DNA of 32,131 bases from Sphaeroforma arctica JP610. Lineage: Eukaryota; Opisthokonta; Ichthyosporea; Ichthyophonida. The stretch spans positions 22,209 to 54,339 of the forward strand of contig NW_014040178.1 in the NCBI RefSeq assembly GCF_001186125.1, in the 5' to 3' direction. Positions 1 to 10,573 of the stretch are shown one piece after another (position 1 is the first letter of the stretch; every line of letters begins with the position of its first letter). A program made the translations under genes and the position numbers. The notes below the pieces were generated by a model. It was not told the origin of the DNA and made no database searches. It saw only the letters and a program-made list of their open reading frames with translations.

Positions 1-767
1 CGTATATTATATGTATACGTATATATATATAAGTATATATATACATATATATATGTGTATGAATGTATGTATGTATTGCAGAAACTATTCATGCAGTTGG
101 ATAGCGACATATACTTGCAAATCAATACGTGCATACATATATCTTGCATAATTAGATAGAGTGTGAAAAAAATATCTTCTTTGAGTGCAACATATATGCT
201 ATTTCTGAATCTTGTCGGGTTGTGACAATTGCCCGATGCTATAGTCTCTCTGGGCAACAAGTAGGATCTTCATTGATTTGCGCCATACGCAGAAACTTGA
301 CCTTACACGATTCGTTTAACAATATATGAATCTTGTGTGCGAGATCTGTCAATGAGGGTTAGACTTCTACACAGCAGCACTTTATGAGCCAGAACGCTAT
401 TAATACCATTCGAATTCAGAAAACTATTCTACGGTATAATGGAAAACTGCGCAAAACATAGACGCCTTGTCCATTGACCCTCCGAGCCACCTCGCGTTTT
501 CCATTTGAAGATCGAATGTATATGCAGGTGTCTATAAACTATATAGCTTGTGTTGCCATCTCGTATTTCTACATCACATCCTGGCGTGCATAACAGTATT
601 CACCGGTATCAATGGAACAAACATTACAAACATTACAACCAACTAGTTGCCAAGGCACCCTGCAATCTACAAGTGTTAAGGGACATCACCTGGTTCACCT
701 GGCGTGAGTACGACTAGAGAGGTTCACGATCATTCCCCCTAACTGTCGTTCTATCAATTACTTGTAG

Positions 768-887
768 GATGCGACTGATGAAGGTGTTTTAGTGCTCAAG
801 GGCCATACGCACCGTGTGGTGTGCATAGCGTGGAGCCCACATGTAACTGGTCGTCTCGCATCCGCTTCGTTCGACCAGACCGTACAG
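768..887 (+). CDS. GEMIN5: Gemin5 exon: WD40 blade
   Basis: 40 codons between a CTTGTAG acceptor and a CAG|GTATAT donor. It encodes LKGHTHRVVCIAWSP followed by RLASASFDQTVQ, the GH dipeptide and d-strand of a WD40 repeat. The WD dipeptide itself is supplied by the first codons of the next exon. Phase 0 at both ends. No exon upstream of it could be joined in phase, so the preceding exon probably lies outside the window. Confidence 0.85.
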
Positions 888-3800
888 GTATATACTTGAA
901 CAAATGTGCATATATATATATATCTATCTGTGCGAATACCAGATAAGTAGACCTGTATGCATGACTATATTTCAATGATGGTTTACGTCTGACGGCTCAT
1001 TACTAACAACAAAATATATAGATTATTACATCACCTCTCCCGATAGAGGTATATTTTATAGTGTGTTTGATTAGTCATACCAGTCAGTTACGTCGACATG
1101 TGTACCCTGGATACATACTTTATGCATACAAATGCTTATGCAACCAGCTACGTGTGCCCCAAAAAACACTACCCCAATGCTGTCAAACCCTCGGATTGCT
1201 CGGTTCATTCAGTACTTTGATATATAAGCCGGAATCTTCCTTATTATCCCTTACATAAGCCCGAAACCCGTATTATCCCTTAAATATGCCCGAATCTTTC
1301 TTATTGTCCCTGTAGATATGGGACGTGCTCACAGAGACGGCCCTCTGCAACTATAGAGGGCATTTAAGCCGTGTGTATTCAGTTGCCTTCAGCCTGACAA
1401 ACGCCGATGTTTGCATCAGCGGTTCCGCAGACCAGACCGTAAGAGTATGGCATGTCAGTGCGCAAGCGCATAAGCGGCCCCCATCCAAAGCGCAAAAAAA
1501 AGGTACCGGTCCTGCACTTAAGTTGAAGAAGTCGGGCCCTGGTGAAGGTATGTCGTGTCGAGTATTCGATCCTAAGTCCAGCCCCGTTGTGGACATGCAG
1601 GGGTGGTGGTACAATTACAGCATCTTGGCATAGTGTGAGTTTGTAGAGCTGTCAGGTCTGAGCTCAGTCAAGATATTTACGCACCAGAGCTCATAGTGTT
1701 GTAAAGTGCACATGTGTACTGGTTGTATTGTTGATGAATACACCACACTGCCCATTCGATATTACTTATATAAATGTCCCTCAAGTTAACCTTTATGGTG
1801 CGCCGAGGTATATTTAAGAAGTGTAGGAGCTGAAGTATTGACATCAATGATAGCGTGTTGAGCTGTGTATACCTGTCTATATCATAGCGTAGACTGAGTG
1901 TCGATTTAACTCACGGTTGTAGGGGCGCCCGGTCAGGTACATTGTGTTAAGATGTGCATTTCGCTCAATTATACAGGCACACCCGTGATGGTCGGGGGAA
2001 ATCCCTTAAAATGGTAATTGCATAAATACATCATGCCGTGATCAGATCTCTCATGACCGATTCCACATGTACCCGAAACAAAAAACGTTAACTCCTTGTA
2101 ACCCAAGCATTGCAAATCTGGTCTGCAGTTAATAACCTAGAGACCGATATAGCCTCAAGCCGAGCGATGGCACACCCTCACACCAACGGCACCAAGTTGG
2201 CCAGTGTCACCCACTCTGGTTCTTCGGAGGCGATTGACAGTGGTCTCAACAAGAGTACGGGCAAGCGGAAGGAGCCTGTAGATGGCCCCTCGGCTGAGAA
2301 TGCGAGCCTTAAACGACAGTGTACGGCCGAGACCCGGGTTGAGAGCAGGGATAAAGACCGAGATGGGAGTATTCCAGAGAGTGACATGCTACGCATGAGT
2401 CAAATGAGTACGGGCAGTAACGTACAGGACGGGCCAACACACGCTCAAACGCGCCCACATACGCAGCCTAAAAGGCCCAAACTGAAAACCCTCTTGCGTT
2501 CATGCAATCTGGTGGATGGACACAACGGCGTGATGGTGGAGACTTGTGAGGACTTGATCTTCACGTACCTGCACAAGAAAATGCGAGCGAGGGCTGGCAC
2601 CAACTACCACACATCCGGGCCGAGGTCAGGAAGTGGGTGTGGGTGTAAGTGCGAGCGAGGCGCACAGACTGATAATGGGCACCTGGATGTGCAGTCTAGT
2701 GACACACCACAATCTACGGCTGAAAGTGATAGAGGAGTGCAAAAAGGAGTGCATAGAAGCGTGTCAGATAATTTTTGTAAACGCTTGTTTCTGAATACAT
2801 TTGCTGAGGGAACGTACACCAACGCACAGCTCACGAGAGGGCAGCGAATAGCTAGTTTAAAGCACACTCGCGCGCCACTGCATACACCACTACCACCGCC
2901 ACAAAGGCCGTCAAACGGAACAGATACAGTGCCCCTGACAAACACAAGGCTGCATGCTGATACAAATACACGAATGGATTCACACACGGAGACACCCGCA
3001 CCGACACCGCAACCACGGAGAGCCAGTGATGTGGTATATATGGTGGGGAACCGCGCGTCGATTCGTCAGCGCTTAGAGAGTGAGATAGACGACCTACAGA
3101 AGACACACACACACACAAAGCCAAATACGGGTGGGAACGAGAATGCGAATACAGACACAGGTAATCGTGCCACGAATTTGGCTTCCCAATCCGAATTAAT
3201 GTTTGAGAATCGGGATGGTAGCCTGAATTCGGGATTTTTTGAGTCTTCGAGTGTGGAAAAGGACAGGACCGGGATGCACTTGAGAGCCTTTTTGGGCGTG
3301 TATGCCGCACCTGACGTGCTTGTTGGGATACGAACGGGAACTCTTGAGACACCCCTTGATGACTTTCAGGTATCAATCTACACATAATTATACCTTGTTG
3401 GATATCGATATACACTGCCTATCCTCATGTTGAAAGAAATAGTCTTAAACACTATAACACTTCGATCTGGAACTGCAACCAGGTGAACGCATCCTTGTGC
3501 AGGTTCGTTATGTGATGGTAAAACAATAGTTCTGACTTGATCTCCACTCCCATACACTTGTGTCCAGGTTTCCATGGCTATGGGGTACGGGCGTGACACG
3601 TGGGTGCGTGTGTGTAAGGCATACGCACAGCAGTTAGTCAGGGACAAGCATGTGCACAAGGCTGTCTCATACTTGCTGCTCGCTGGAGAGGTGGTGGAAG
3701 CTGTCAAGGTGAGTCATTCATAGCTGTCAAAAGAGTATAGGTAGATAGTTACTGAGTTCACACACCAGAAGCGCGTTCGCAAGTTTTTAGCTTTGAATGA

Positions 3801-4022
3801 TATGCCTGCTGGCTTTAATACATTTTTGTTTCTTAGGTCTATGAACTCTGCACAGATTCGTTGCATTCCGGGATTATTGGGTTTGTATTCAGCCCAGGGC
3901 CGAACTATGCCATAAAGTAGTGCATAATGCAGCACCATTTAATTAATCAAATAACTCTAGCGCCGCTCCTGATTTACCCACATATCAACCATATGACACG
4001 TTGATCACATGTATATGAAGGA

Positions 4023-4068
<46 letters not shown>

Positions 4069-4126
4069 TGTGTGTGTGTGTGTCGTGTGTGTGTAGTGTG
4101 CATGAATATATAAGTATATATACAAG

Positions 4127-4165
<39 letters not shown>

Positions 4166-7100
4166 GTATGTAAATATATATATATATATATATATATATT
4201 CATATATATATATATATATATTACATATATATATATATGTGTGTGTCTGTGTCTGTGTCTGTGTGTGTGTGTCTGTGTGTGTGTGTGTGTTCATTAGCAT
4301 GTATGCTCATTTGCTGTCGTACATCCATGCACTACTGCAGGTGTACCAAAAGTGCCGTCTATACCGTGACGCATTCCTTCTCGGTCGGCTCCGGCTTCTG
4401 CCCACACACCCCCAACTGCAAGAGGTGCTTACAGATTGGTCCGCTCAGTGTGTCACCAAACAGCAATTCGCACAGGTAATATATTGTTTATGTCGAGTTC
4501 ATAATTCCGAAAAAGGTCTTGGGACTATTCCTTGATACGATGTCGGGAATGACCGCTGAATTAAAAACAGTATCGGAGATCCACTTGCCATCTGAGCACC
4601 TGCCATTATTCGGAATTTCATTATACAATCAAGTCAAACGAAGTTCTGCGATCCTCTAGACTGTCGAGTATACATGTAGTTTGTAGTGTGTGTAGCCATA
4701 GATTCATTCTATCATCCCATGCCATCCCAACCAGGCGGCGAAGTGCGAGATACTGCTAGGGAACACACGCACAGCAGCCGTGTACTTGTCTCAGTTTGGT
4801 GCGGGTCAATACGGGGCCGCGCTGTTGTTGTGTGACCAATTTCCGGGTAAGCTGCATGTCATGAATGTGTAGCACGTGCTTAGTGTGAGATCAGTGCACG
4901 CGTAGAGTGTGTGTAGTGTACGCGCAGTGTATCTCTAGAGCGTGCCTAGTGTATCGTAGAATGAGAGTGTGTGTAGCGTGTGAGCTGAATGAGTTAAGCG
5001 TCTACGTAGCTTGTGTGTAGCCGGCGTATAGTATATGCGAATCGTCTGCACAATGTGTTCGCAAGGGGTGTGCGCGATTCCATACTGGTTGCGATTGCGC
5101 ATGTGAGTGATAGTATGGGCATGGTACTATCGGTGAAAGGGTGTACGATCATGCTAAATAATATTCTGATAGAAAAATACACACATGTATCATAGAACTA
5201 GTGCGGAGGCTGCTGTATGTTGTTCTGTTTCAGCTCACTGGCGAGTGTAAATAGGTGCGTTTGTAGTAGTATGCTATATTATATACCTATGTGTGGCCAT
5301 AATTGCGTGCACGTGGAAATCTTTTCCTGTATGCTATCGTTTCCTCTTGAGTAGCTACTATCGAGATCGGTTTGTTTTCATGAGACATCTACATATACAC
5401 AGATGTAAACCACTTGCATTCGTGCAGGTTTGATATCGTCGTTCGAACTCTTTCGCGTTGAAAGTTATATAAACATTCGCCATCAACCACTACTATCTAT
5501 CTCTACATATACTGTTTTCGAGGCAGGGTCACTCCTGGTAAAGTTTGGGGTTTAGTTTTATTTTTAGTAGTATTAGTTACGTTACTGAATTACCGTGATA
5601 CCAATACAAAATTTATGTGTAGGATCACAAGTTAGCCGCACTCCTGTGCACTAGATTGTGTCTCTGGCGAAGTCCATGTGTTGTGTGGTTGCTAAAACCT
5701 AACCAGCACCACTGCTCTCAAATGAAGCCGTGGAGACGATGTTTCCAATAGATTGAGTCAGTGAGACTGCTACAAAGTGTATTTTAAACCCAACAACCGC
5801 GGTCAATGCTAACCTTGTGGTCACCATGTTCTTCGTACTTTTGCCTTTCACCAATTCAACCCAGATGCATTAGTAGCCGTCCACCTCCTTCAGTCGGCGT
5901 ATAACTACCATACATATATCAAGTACCTTAACTATATCCTTATCAGCACCATGTAAACCAATTAGTGTATGCTAAATTATGCATTGCAGCTCAAACTGAC
6001 TAAGCATTTGTCAAAGCTACTCGACGCACTGACAGTTCTATATCCATGGTTTCAATCAGAAGCTGGTCACATCCTGAAGCGTACTGAAATCGTCGAGGAT
6101 GCAATTGATTCAGACAAGATCATGTGCGTATGCACAAGCGCGTTGGCGAGAGAAATCAAGGCGAGGGAGTGGGAACGTGCACGTGTTCTAATGGATAGAT
6201 ACATGTACTGTGACCAATGCATCGACCATTCCGTCGAAGCAATTGGTGCTACTGAGGGGATGTCTGGGGATCATTCTCATGTTCCCGCGCATACCCACAA
6301 GGCAGAAGTGCACACCGCTGTGAGCGAAACGGATAGCAAAGAGGAACTCCCGAAAGGCGACGCACAGCAGGTAGTAGAGTGCACGCTGCACGATGGTGTA
6401 CGCAGTTTATATCCAGACGCTCACACAGGACCCATCGACATGGTGGATGCAGCCTTAAAGAGTTCTGGCAGTGATAAGTCGGACACGCGTCTATCTCAGC
6501 CGGCATCGAACAGCGCTTCAGATAAAAGCTCAACCGTAGAGGCTGGGGGAACTGCAACGACCAAGCTACTGAGAGGTGATAGTGTAGATACTGCAGTCAA
6601 CAAATCGGATACATCTGTGGGGAAGTCAGAGACAGATGAATCCGTATGTGAAAAGATAGATCGAAGCATGACAACTAACCACAATATGAGTGATGGTTGC
6701 AAGTCTTTACGCTCAATCCTTGCACCGTATAGCGCACTGTTGTGCACTGCTCAATGGCTAGCTATGTACGACGTACCCGTGGATGGTCATGCGGCTCACA
6801 ACCGGCTGTTTCAGAATCCTGCGAGGAATCACGAGAGCCTCCACTTCTCTGAAATTGAAACAGGGCAGACGAATGTGAGTACATGTACGTGCGCAAGTAT
6901 CGCTGGACGTATGCGTGCTTGTGTGTGTGGGCACGGGACCAATATTCCCGGCAACAGGTTTCTCGGACGATTGATAGACGCACATATAGTGCTTCTTCAA
7001 CACCAATGTAGTCCCCAAAGCACCCTGCAAAAGTCTGATAGTTCAGCCGTAGAAGTTCGTAGTCACAGTCTGAGTGCTTTGGCTATGCAATTGTCAGAGA

Positions 7101-7756
7101 TACTTGAGGCGCTGACCGCGGATGGAGTTATATGTGATGATATGGAACTGTTAGAGGTCACGCGTAAACAGGAGAAGTGCGTACTGGGGGAGAAATTGTC
7201 AAGCACATCCCACGCCCCAAGTGAGTATCAGGGTGATAACTTAATTCACACGGGTGATTCCAAGGTGCTTCCAAACAATACAAAAGTCTCGGGAACGAAT
7301 TTTGACACTACCTCCAACTCGAGAGATGGGAAGGCGGCCCTGCCATTACAGGCGCAGGTGCAGACGAAGGACTTGCAACAACATACCTTGCTGCTGCAAA
7401 ATGATACTCCGCTCGTTGCGATGGTAACACTAGGTGTATTGCAGTTCATAGGCGGCAGCGAACGATTTGTACACACTTGGTCACAACTGTTAATGAAGAA
7501 CACGCGGATAACTCCCGATTCGTTACTTATTATGCTGGATAGCGAGGCGCCAGAGCGCATGAGAACAGATGTTCACGTCGGAGCCAGAGGAGGCATGGAC
7601 AATCTGAATACTGTAGAGGTTGACGAGTCTAGTTGTGAACCCGGTACACGTGAGATGAAATCTGTGAGACATACGATTTTAACAAATCTATTGTTGGGTG
7701 CTGAGACGGTAAAGTTTTTGAGATGGCTGAGGGTAAAAATCGGCGAAAAGGGATAA
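768..7756 (+). CDS. GEMIN5: Gemin5-like protein, multi-exon, 5' end outside window
   Basis: Homologue of Gemin5, the SMN-complex subunit that recognises snRNAs through an N-terminal WD40 double propeller and oligomerises through C-terminal helical domains. Exons read here: 768-887, 1316-1547, 2129-3369, 3568-3708, 4341-4475, 4735-4846, 5990-7756. WD40 signatures are plain (GH followed by SASFDQTVQIWDV, then GH followed by SGSADQTVRVWHV). The helical core matches animal Gemin5 closely in layout: a GYxxxxWVRVCKAYAQQL helix, then a LYRDAFLLGRLRLLP helix, then AAKCEILLGNTRTAAVYLSQ. Junctions up to 4846 are GT-AG and phase-consistent. Exon 4735-4846 ends in phase 1 but 5990 starts in phase 0, so at least one small exon is missing from this model. 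N-terminal blades lie upstream of the window. The family call is strong; the exact exon set is less certain. Confidence 0.88.
911..924. repeat. Short (TA)n tract in Gemin5 intron
   Basis: Simple TA dinucleotide run inside the intron between the first two visible WD40 exons. Confidence 0.8.
1224..1312 (+). repeat. Three imperfect ~30-bp tandem units before a splice acceptor
   Basis: Three units beginning ATAAGCC, ATAAGCC and ATATGCC (starts 1224, 1255, 1284), each containing a CGAAT/CGAAA core and a TTATTATCCCTTA-like end. The last unit supplies the pyrimidine tract of the exon at 1316. Confidence 0.65.
1316..1547 (+). CDS. GEMIN5: Gemin5 exon: second WD40 blade
   Basis: Begins IWDVLTETALCNYRGH, completing the previous blade, and continues through SGSADQTVRVWHV, a full WD40 repeat. 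It then turns into a Lys-rich tail. The donor is GAAG|GTATGT at 1548, phase 1. Reading past the donor gives 28 further codons and a stop, which look non-coding. The phase-1 end matches the start of the next exon (G+TT = Val). Confidence 0.85.
2129..3369 (+). CDS. GEMIN5: Gemin5 exon: long Ser/Thr-rich linker
   Basis: About 413 codons after a TCTGCAG acceptor, ending at TTTCAG|GTATCA (phase 0). Most of it is low complexity (Ser, Thr, His, Asn, charged residues), expected to be disordered, and far longer than the equivalent linker between propeller and helical domain in animal Gemin5. The last stretch (MHLRAFLGVYAAPDVLVGI) has the hydrophobic pattern of the start of the helical domain. It contains an (ACAC)n run near 3103-3118 coding for Thr-His repeats. 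Confidence 0.75.
3568..3708 (+). CDS. GEMIN5: Gemin5 exon: helical-core helices
   Basis: 47 codons between TGTCCAG and AAG|GTGAGT, phase 0 at both ends. It encodes VSMAMGYGRDTWVRVCKAYA followed by HKAVSYLLLAGEVVEAVK. This aligns by eye with the Gemin5 core where animal proteins have a W-x3-A-x-A-KQL helix followed by a KAxSHLLxxxKVxEAV helix. This exon is the strongest single piece of evidence for the Gemin5 call. Confidence 0.88.
4022..4290. repeat. Compound TA/TG/TGTA microsatellite
   Basis: Blocks of (AT)n, (GT)n with interruptions, (TGTA)n, (TA)n and (TGTGTC)n lie one after another within the Gemin5 intron 3709-4340. ORFs predicted through it are repeat artefacts (Tyr-Ile or Cys-Val alternation). 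Confidence 0.95.
4341..4475 (+). CDS. GEMIN5: Gemin5 exon: TPR-like helices
   Basis: 45 codons, acceptor CTACTGCAG, donor CACAG|GTAATA, phase 0 throughout. It encodes LYRDAFLLGRLRLLP followed by a DW...FAQ helix, corresponding to the FYREAIAIAKARLRPEDP region of animal Gemin5. The intron just before it carries the large TA/TG microsatellite. Confidence 0.88.
4735..4846 (+). CDS. GEMIN5: Gemin5 exon: AAKC helix pair
   Basis: Acceptor CCAACCAG, donor CCGG|GTAAGC. It begins AAKCEILLGNTRTAAVYLSQ, matching the AAKCYLGAT...AAKVLAKKG helices of Gemin5. It is 112 nt and ends in phase 1, which does not match the phase-0 start at 5990. A linking exon must lie in 4847-5989. Confidence 0.85.
4847..5989 (+). 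other. Gemin5 intron(s) with one unresolved small exon
   Basis: About 1.1 kb containing degenerate GTGTAG/GTGTGT repeats (about 4862-5040) and otherwise unremarkable intronic sequence. One candidate linking exon begins at 5865 after CAACCCAG. Joined to the phase-1 end at 4846 it reads DALVAVHLLQSAYNYHTYIK, a plausible helix. I could not find a donor that puts it in phase with 5990, so it is not called. Confidence 0.4.
5990..7756 (+). CDS. GEMIN5: Gemin5 terminal exon
   Basis: Open for 588 codons after a GCATTGCAG acceptor, ending in TAA. The start (LKLTKHLSKLLDALTVLYPW) and later segments (SHSLSALAMQLSEILEALT; TPLVAMVTLGVLQFIGG; TILTNLLLGAETVKFLRWLR) are helical, as expected of the Gemin5 C-terminus. 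Between them lie long Ser/Thr/Asp-rich insertions, about residues 95-230 and 390-460. An upstream-extended reading from 5969 exists but crosses the acceptor. The end is followed by an AATAAA signal about 300 bp downstream. Confidence 0.8.
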   Translation, partial: LKLTKHLSKLLDALTVLYPWFQSEAGHILKRTEIVEDAIDSDKIMCVCTSALAREIKAREWERARVLMDRYMYCDQCIDHSVEAIGATEGMSGDHSHVPAHTHKAEVHTAVSETDSKEELPKGDAQQVVECTLHDGVRSLYPDAHTGPIDMVDAALKSSGSDKSDTRLSQPASNSASDKSSTVEAGGTATTKLLRGDSVDTAVNKSDTSVGKSETDESVCEKIDRSMTTNHNMSDGCKSLRSILAPYSALLCTAQWLAMYDVPVDGHAAHNRLFQNPARNHESLHFSEIETGQTNVSTCTCASIAGRMRACVCGHGTNIPGNRFLGRLIDAHIVLLQHQCSPQSTLQKSDSSAVEVRSHSLSALAMQLSEILEALTADGVICDDMELLEVTRKQEKCVLGEKLSSTSHAPSEYQGDNLIHTGDSKVLPNNTKVSGTNFDTTSNSRDGKAALPLQAQVQTKDLQQHTLLLQNDTPLVAMVTLGVLQFIGGSERFVHTWSQLLMKNTRITPDSLLIMLDSEAPERMRTDVHVGARGGMDNLNTVEVDESSCEPGTREMKSVRHTILTNLLLGAETVKFLRWLRVKIGEKG

Positions 7757-8055
7757 TCTAGGGCTTGCGGAAGAACGAGTGAGCACCTGTAAATAGCGAA
7801 CTGAAATTCGAATATCTAAAGCTATACTATCACGATGCACTATAATCAGACATACGTGGTAAATGATAAAGATCGGTAGATTCGCTTCAGGACAGTAAAT
7901 AGCTCCTGAAGTCCTGGACCGTCTTTGAATAGCTACTAAAGCACTCCTGGTGGTGGCCTCTTGGCCGTCCTCAGATTATCTTGTGCATCGTATGCCATAA
8001 TACATGAACTGATTAGCGTAGACAAATTGTAAAACATCCAACGTAAATAGCGTTG

Positions 8056-8061
8056 AATAAA
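8056..8061 (+). promoter_or_regulatory. AATAAA polyadenylation signal for Gemin5 gene
   Basis: The first AATAAA noticed 3' of the Gemin5 stop, 300 bp after it and before the convergent PDZ gene. Position and strand fit; function is inferred. Confidence 0.5.
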
Positions 8062-8132
8062 TATATAACATACAACGTAAATATGGTAATCAGATCGAGG
8101 CATAGCTTAATTTCGTACATGAAAGAAAGACC

Positions 8133-8138
8133 TTTATT
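8133..8138 (-). promoter_or_regulatory. AATAAA polyadenylation signal for PDZ gene
   Basis: TTTATT on the + strand (AATAAA on -), 43 bp past the stop of the convergent PDZ gene. A second copy sits at 8165-8170, 11 bp past the stop. The two convergent 3' ends are therefore separated by about 70 bp. Confidence 0.5.
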
Positions 8139-8180
8139 GGAAAAGTATGTAGGATTCTGCTGAATTTATTTAGGGATCGC

Positions 8181-9146
8181 TTATTTGGATATTGAACTGC
8201 GTTTGAAGGCCTTACCTAAATAACTCCAGAAGCGTGACATCGAACTGGCCGGTTTTGGTTCCGAGCTAAAATCATTCTCCAAATGAACGTTTAAGTTGTA
8301 ACTCAAAAGATCGTAATTTGCATGCAGCTCGGCGAGGTGGCGCAAAGCTTCGGATATTAGCCCACAAGTCAATACGGTATTCCCGGCAGTGACGGTAACC
8401 TGTTGGTTTCTTCTTTGAGATTTTCTGAAAAGCTTCTCGTATGAACGTGGACTTGTGTTAACAGTGAATTGGCCCCCGATCCGTATTATACGAGAACCGC
8501 GTGTCAGCCCAGATTTCTCCCCCACACTCCCTTCTGCAACATCCAGAATATCACCATCTTCTGCGAATAATATGCCTATTTGTTCGGGAAGCTCGCCTCC
8601 TTTCATTCTGTGACTTTGCTTCGACATAGGAATTACATGCTGTGAGAACGCACTTTGATCAATAACTTCCAAAACTAGAATCATGGCGTAGTCAAGCTCA
8701 GATTTTGCCACCCGCACACCATTAGGCACACTCCTACACAAGTCTGAAACATTTACTCTATTAATACTGCAAATTTCGTCTCCGAATTTCAGGCCTGCTC
8801 TGTAGGCCGCTGTGTATGTGTCAGCTGTCGCGTATTTCTCTACATAAGCTATGAAAATAGCATCATCGAAACATAGTAGTGATGCACCAAAATCTTGTTC
8901 GGCTATTTTCTCTACTCTAATTTCTCGCTTTTTCGTGCAAGTTATATCCTTGTCCTCGACCTCGTCCACGCTAGACACTGGACATAACGATTTGGTAGGT
9001 TCGCTATTGATTAAATGCATGCGTACATTTTCCTCGTACTGTTTTCTAGTGCGCAATTGTGAAGCACATGGTGTACTGGACGTCGGAGATGTGAGGGTGT
9101 ATGGCAACCACCTAAACTCATTAGTTTCTATCGTTTGGCTACGCAT
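8181..9146 (-). CDS. Syntenin-like tandem PDZ protein, 321 aa
   Basis: Single uninterrupted ORF from ATG to stop. Two adjacent PDZ domains are visible: PDZ1 about residues 76-161, with AGLKFGDEICSINRVNV (the GLR/KxGDxI-x-INGxxV signature), and PDZ2 about 169-254, with EQIGILFAEDGDI as the carboxylate-binding loop, then SGLTRGSRIIRIGGQFTV. Order, short linker (about 8 residues) and loop sequences match syntenin (SDCBP), a scaffold that binds syndecans and PIP2 and acts in exosome formation and adhesion signalling. Animal syntenin is near 298 residues; this one has a longer C-terminal tail (about 67 residues) ending in a Trp/Lys-rich segment (SRFWSYLGKAFKR) that could be an amphipathic membrane-binding helix. 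The PDZ1 binding loop (FGASL) is less canonical, as in animal syntenin PDZ1. It could be another tandem-PDZ scaffold, but syntenin is the best fit. Confidence 0.72.
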   Translation of the reverse strand: MRSQTIETNEFRWLPYTLTSPTSSTPCASQLRTRKQYEENVRMHLINSEPTKSLCPVSSVDEVEDKDITCTKKREIRVEKIAEQDFGASLLCFDDAIFIAYVEKYATADTYTAAYRAGLKFGDEICSINRVNVSDLCRSVPNGVRVAKSELDYAMILVLEVIDQSAFSQHVIPMSKQSHRMKGGELPEQIGILFAEDGDILDVAEGSVGEKSGLTRGSRIIRIGGQFTVNTSPRSYEKLFRKSQRRNQQVTVTAGNTVLTCGLISEALRHLAELHANYDLLSYNLNVHLENDFSSEPKPASSMSRFWSYLGKAFKRSSISK

Positions 9147-9245
9147 TGTGTTTGAAATAGCGCAGTCATTTACTGAGCTGAGCGTTACTGATCGATTGGG
9201 TTATTGAGGTAGACTATATATACATATTTATTTATAAACAAATTA

Positions 9246-9299
9246 TATTCCACTGTCAGCTTCTACTCTCAATATTCCACTGTCAGCTTCTACTCTCTG
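9246..9299. repeat. 27-bp direct tandem duplication
   Basis: The block starting TATTCCACTGTCAGCTTCTA occurs at 9246 and again at 9273, upstream of the PDZ gene start and at the edge of the repeat-rich region. Confidence 0.8.
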
Positions 9300-10537
9300 C
9301 TAAATAGAGTACATAAATAGTGACTAGAGCAGTCAGTAGAGTCGTCTACACTCTACTACATAGGCTCTACAGAGTCTACAGGCCTACATACACTCCTACA
9401 TACACTCCTACTGCACTGAAGTCTATGAGTAATTCGGATTTTCCGATTTTAGCAATCAGCATATCTCCAGATTTCTATTTCTGGTGGCTTTCTATTCTCT
9501 CTTTTGAAATCACTCAAATCTGAATAGAAGACAGAAATACACTCCCTGAGAGGCTGAGACTCTCAGAGTCCGAAGTCCGAACCCAGCCCCGTATAGAGGG
9601 GGTTTTTTTAAACTATTTATTTGTTTGTCTTTCACAAATTGTAAGGGATTGACAATATCCAGACAAAATGACGAATCATAATATGTACAATATTTGGGGG
9701 CGGGCGGGCGGCTCCAACTCCAAGACTATAACCTCACGGCTCAACGTTTAGGGCAATTTAGACTCACATATTGTATTTATAATTGTTTTCCCAATTTAGA
9801 CGTTTAACGGATTTTTTTTAGCTTTGCCACGTACTTGGTATATTTTGACCTGCATATTGCGGCCTGAAAAGTGCACCTATACTAAAACCTTTGGTCTCGA
9901 TATTTGATGTCTGAATGTGCAGTCAGGACAAAAATCTATCATATGTATATTCCAATTCCCTGACCTTCGGCAATCGGCACCACCTGGTGACCAAAACCAA
10001 TATAAACGTGTGATTTTCGCGTTTAACGGATTTTTTATTTGCGTTGCATATAACGATACGAGGTTTAACTCAAGTCCTAAAGCCCAACTTCCAAGCCCAA
10101 AGTCCCAACACAAACAACACACAACAGTACCAAACTGCCAACTGCCACAAGTGACAACCATGAACCAACACACACACTGATATTGCAAAAACACACACGG
10201 TCCGTACCTACACGCAACAAGAAAAGAGAAGCAAGAAGCAAGAGGCAAAAGGAGTGCCTTGACTACTTTCCCATATATTTAGTCCATCTTAAATATATAT
10301 CACTGGGTGTATTTATGAGGTCAAGTCATGGTCCTATTATGTCCTTGAATTTTGGCACAAGAATAGCCGTCAACATGACAGTAGAACCCGCCCGGTACAT
10401 ACTATCAAAATCTAATTTGATCTGTCGGTTTACGTGGTACGCTGCCGCTGATAGCGATTCTAGACGTGGTTTTCTTTCGTTAGAAATAGGTGCATCTTGC
10501 AACTTTGCAAGTATTATACCTATTTTATGTTGTTTTT

Positions 10538-10541
<4 letters not shown>

Positions 10542-10569
<28 letters not shown>
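10542..10569. repeat. (TA)n microsatellite
   Basis: Uninterrupted TA dinucleotide tract in the gene-poor region. Confidence 0.95.

Positions 10570-10573
<4 letters not shown>

Noticed and set aside
605-704. Possible upstream exon ending at ACCTGGC|GTGAGT
   Set aside because: It has a good donor and a GHHLVHLA reading reminiscent of WD40, but no frame joins the exon at 768 without a stop.
2178-3415. Minus-strand ORFs opposite the Gemin5 linker exon
   Set aside because: Shadows of the low-complexity coding exon, without homology or splice logic of their own.
3974-4535. ORFs of Tyr-Ile or Cys-Val repeats on both strands
   Set aside because: They are translations of the TA/TG microsatellite; the real coding part is only the exon 4341-4475.
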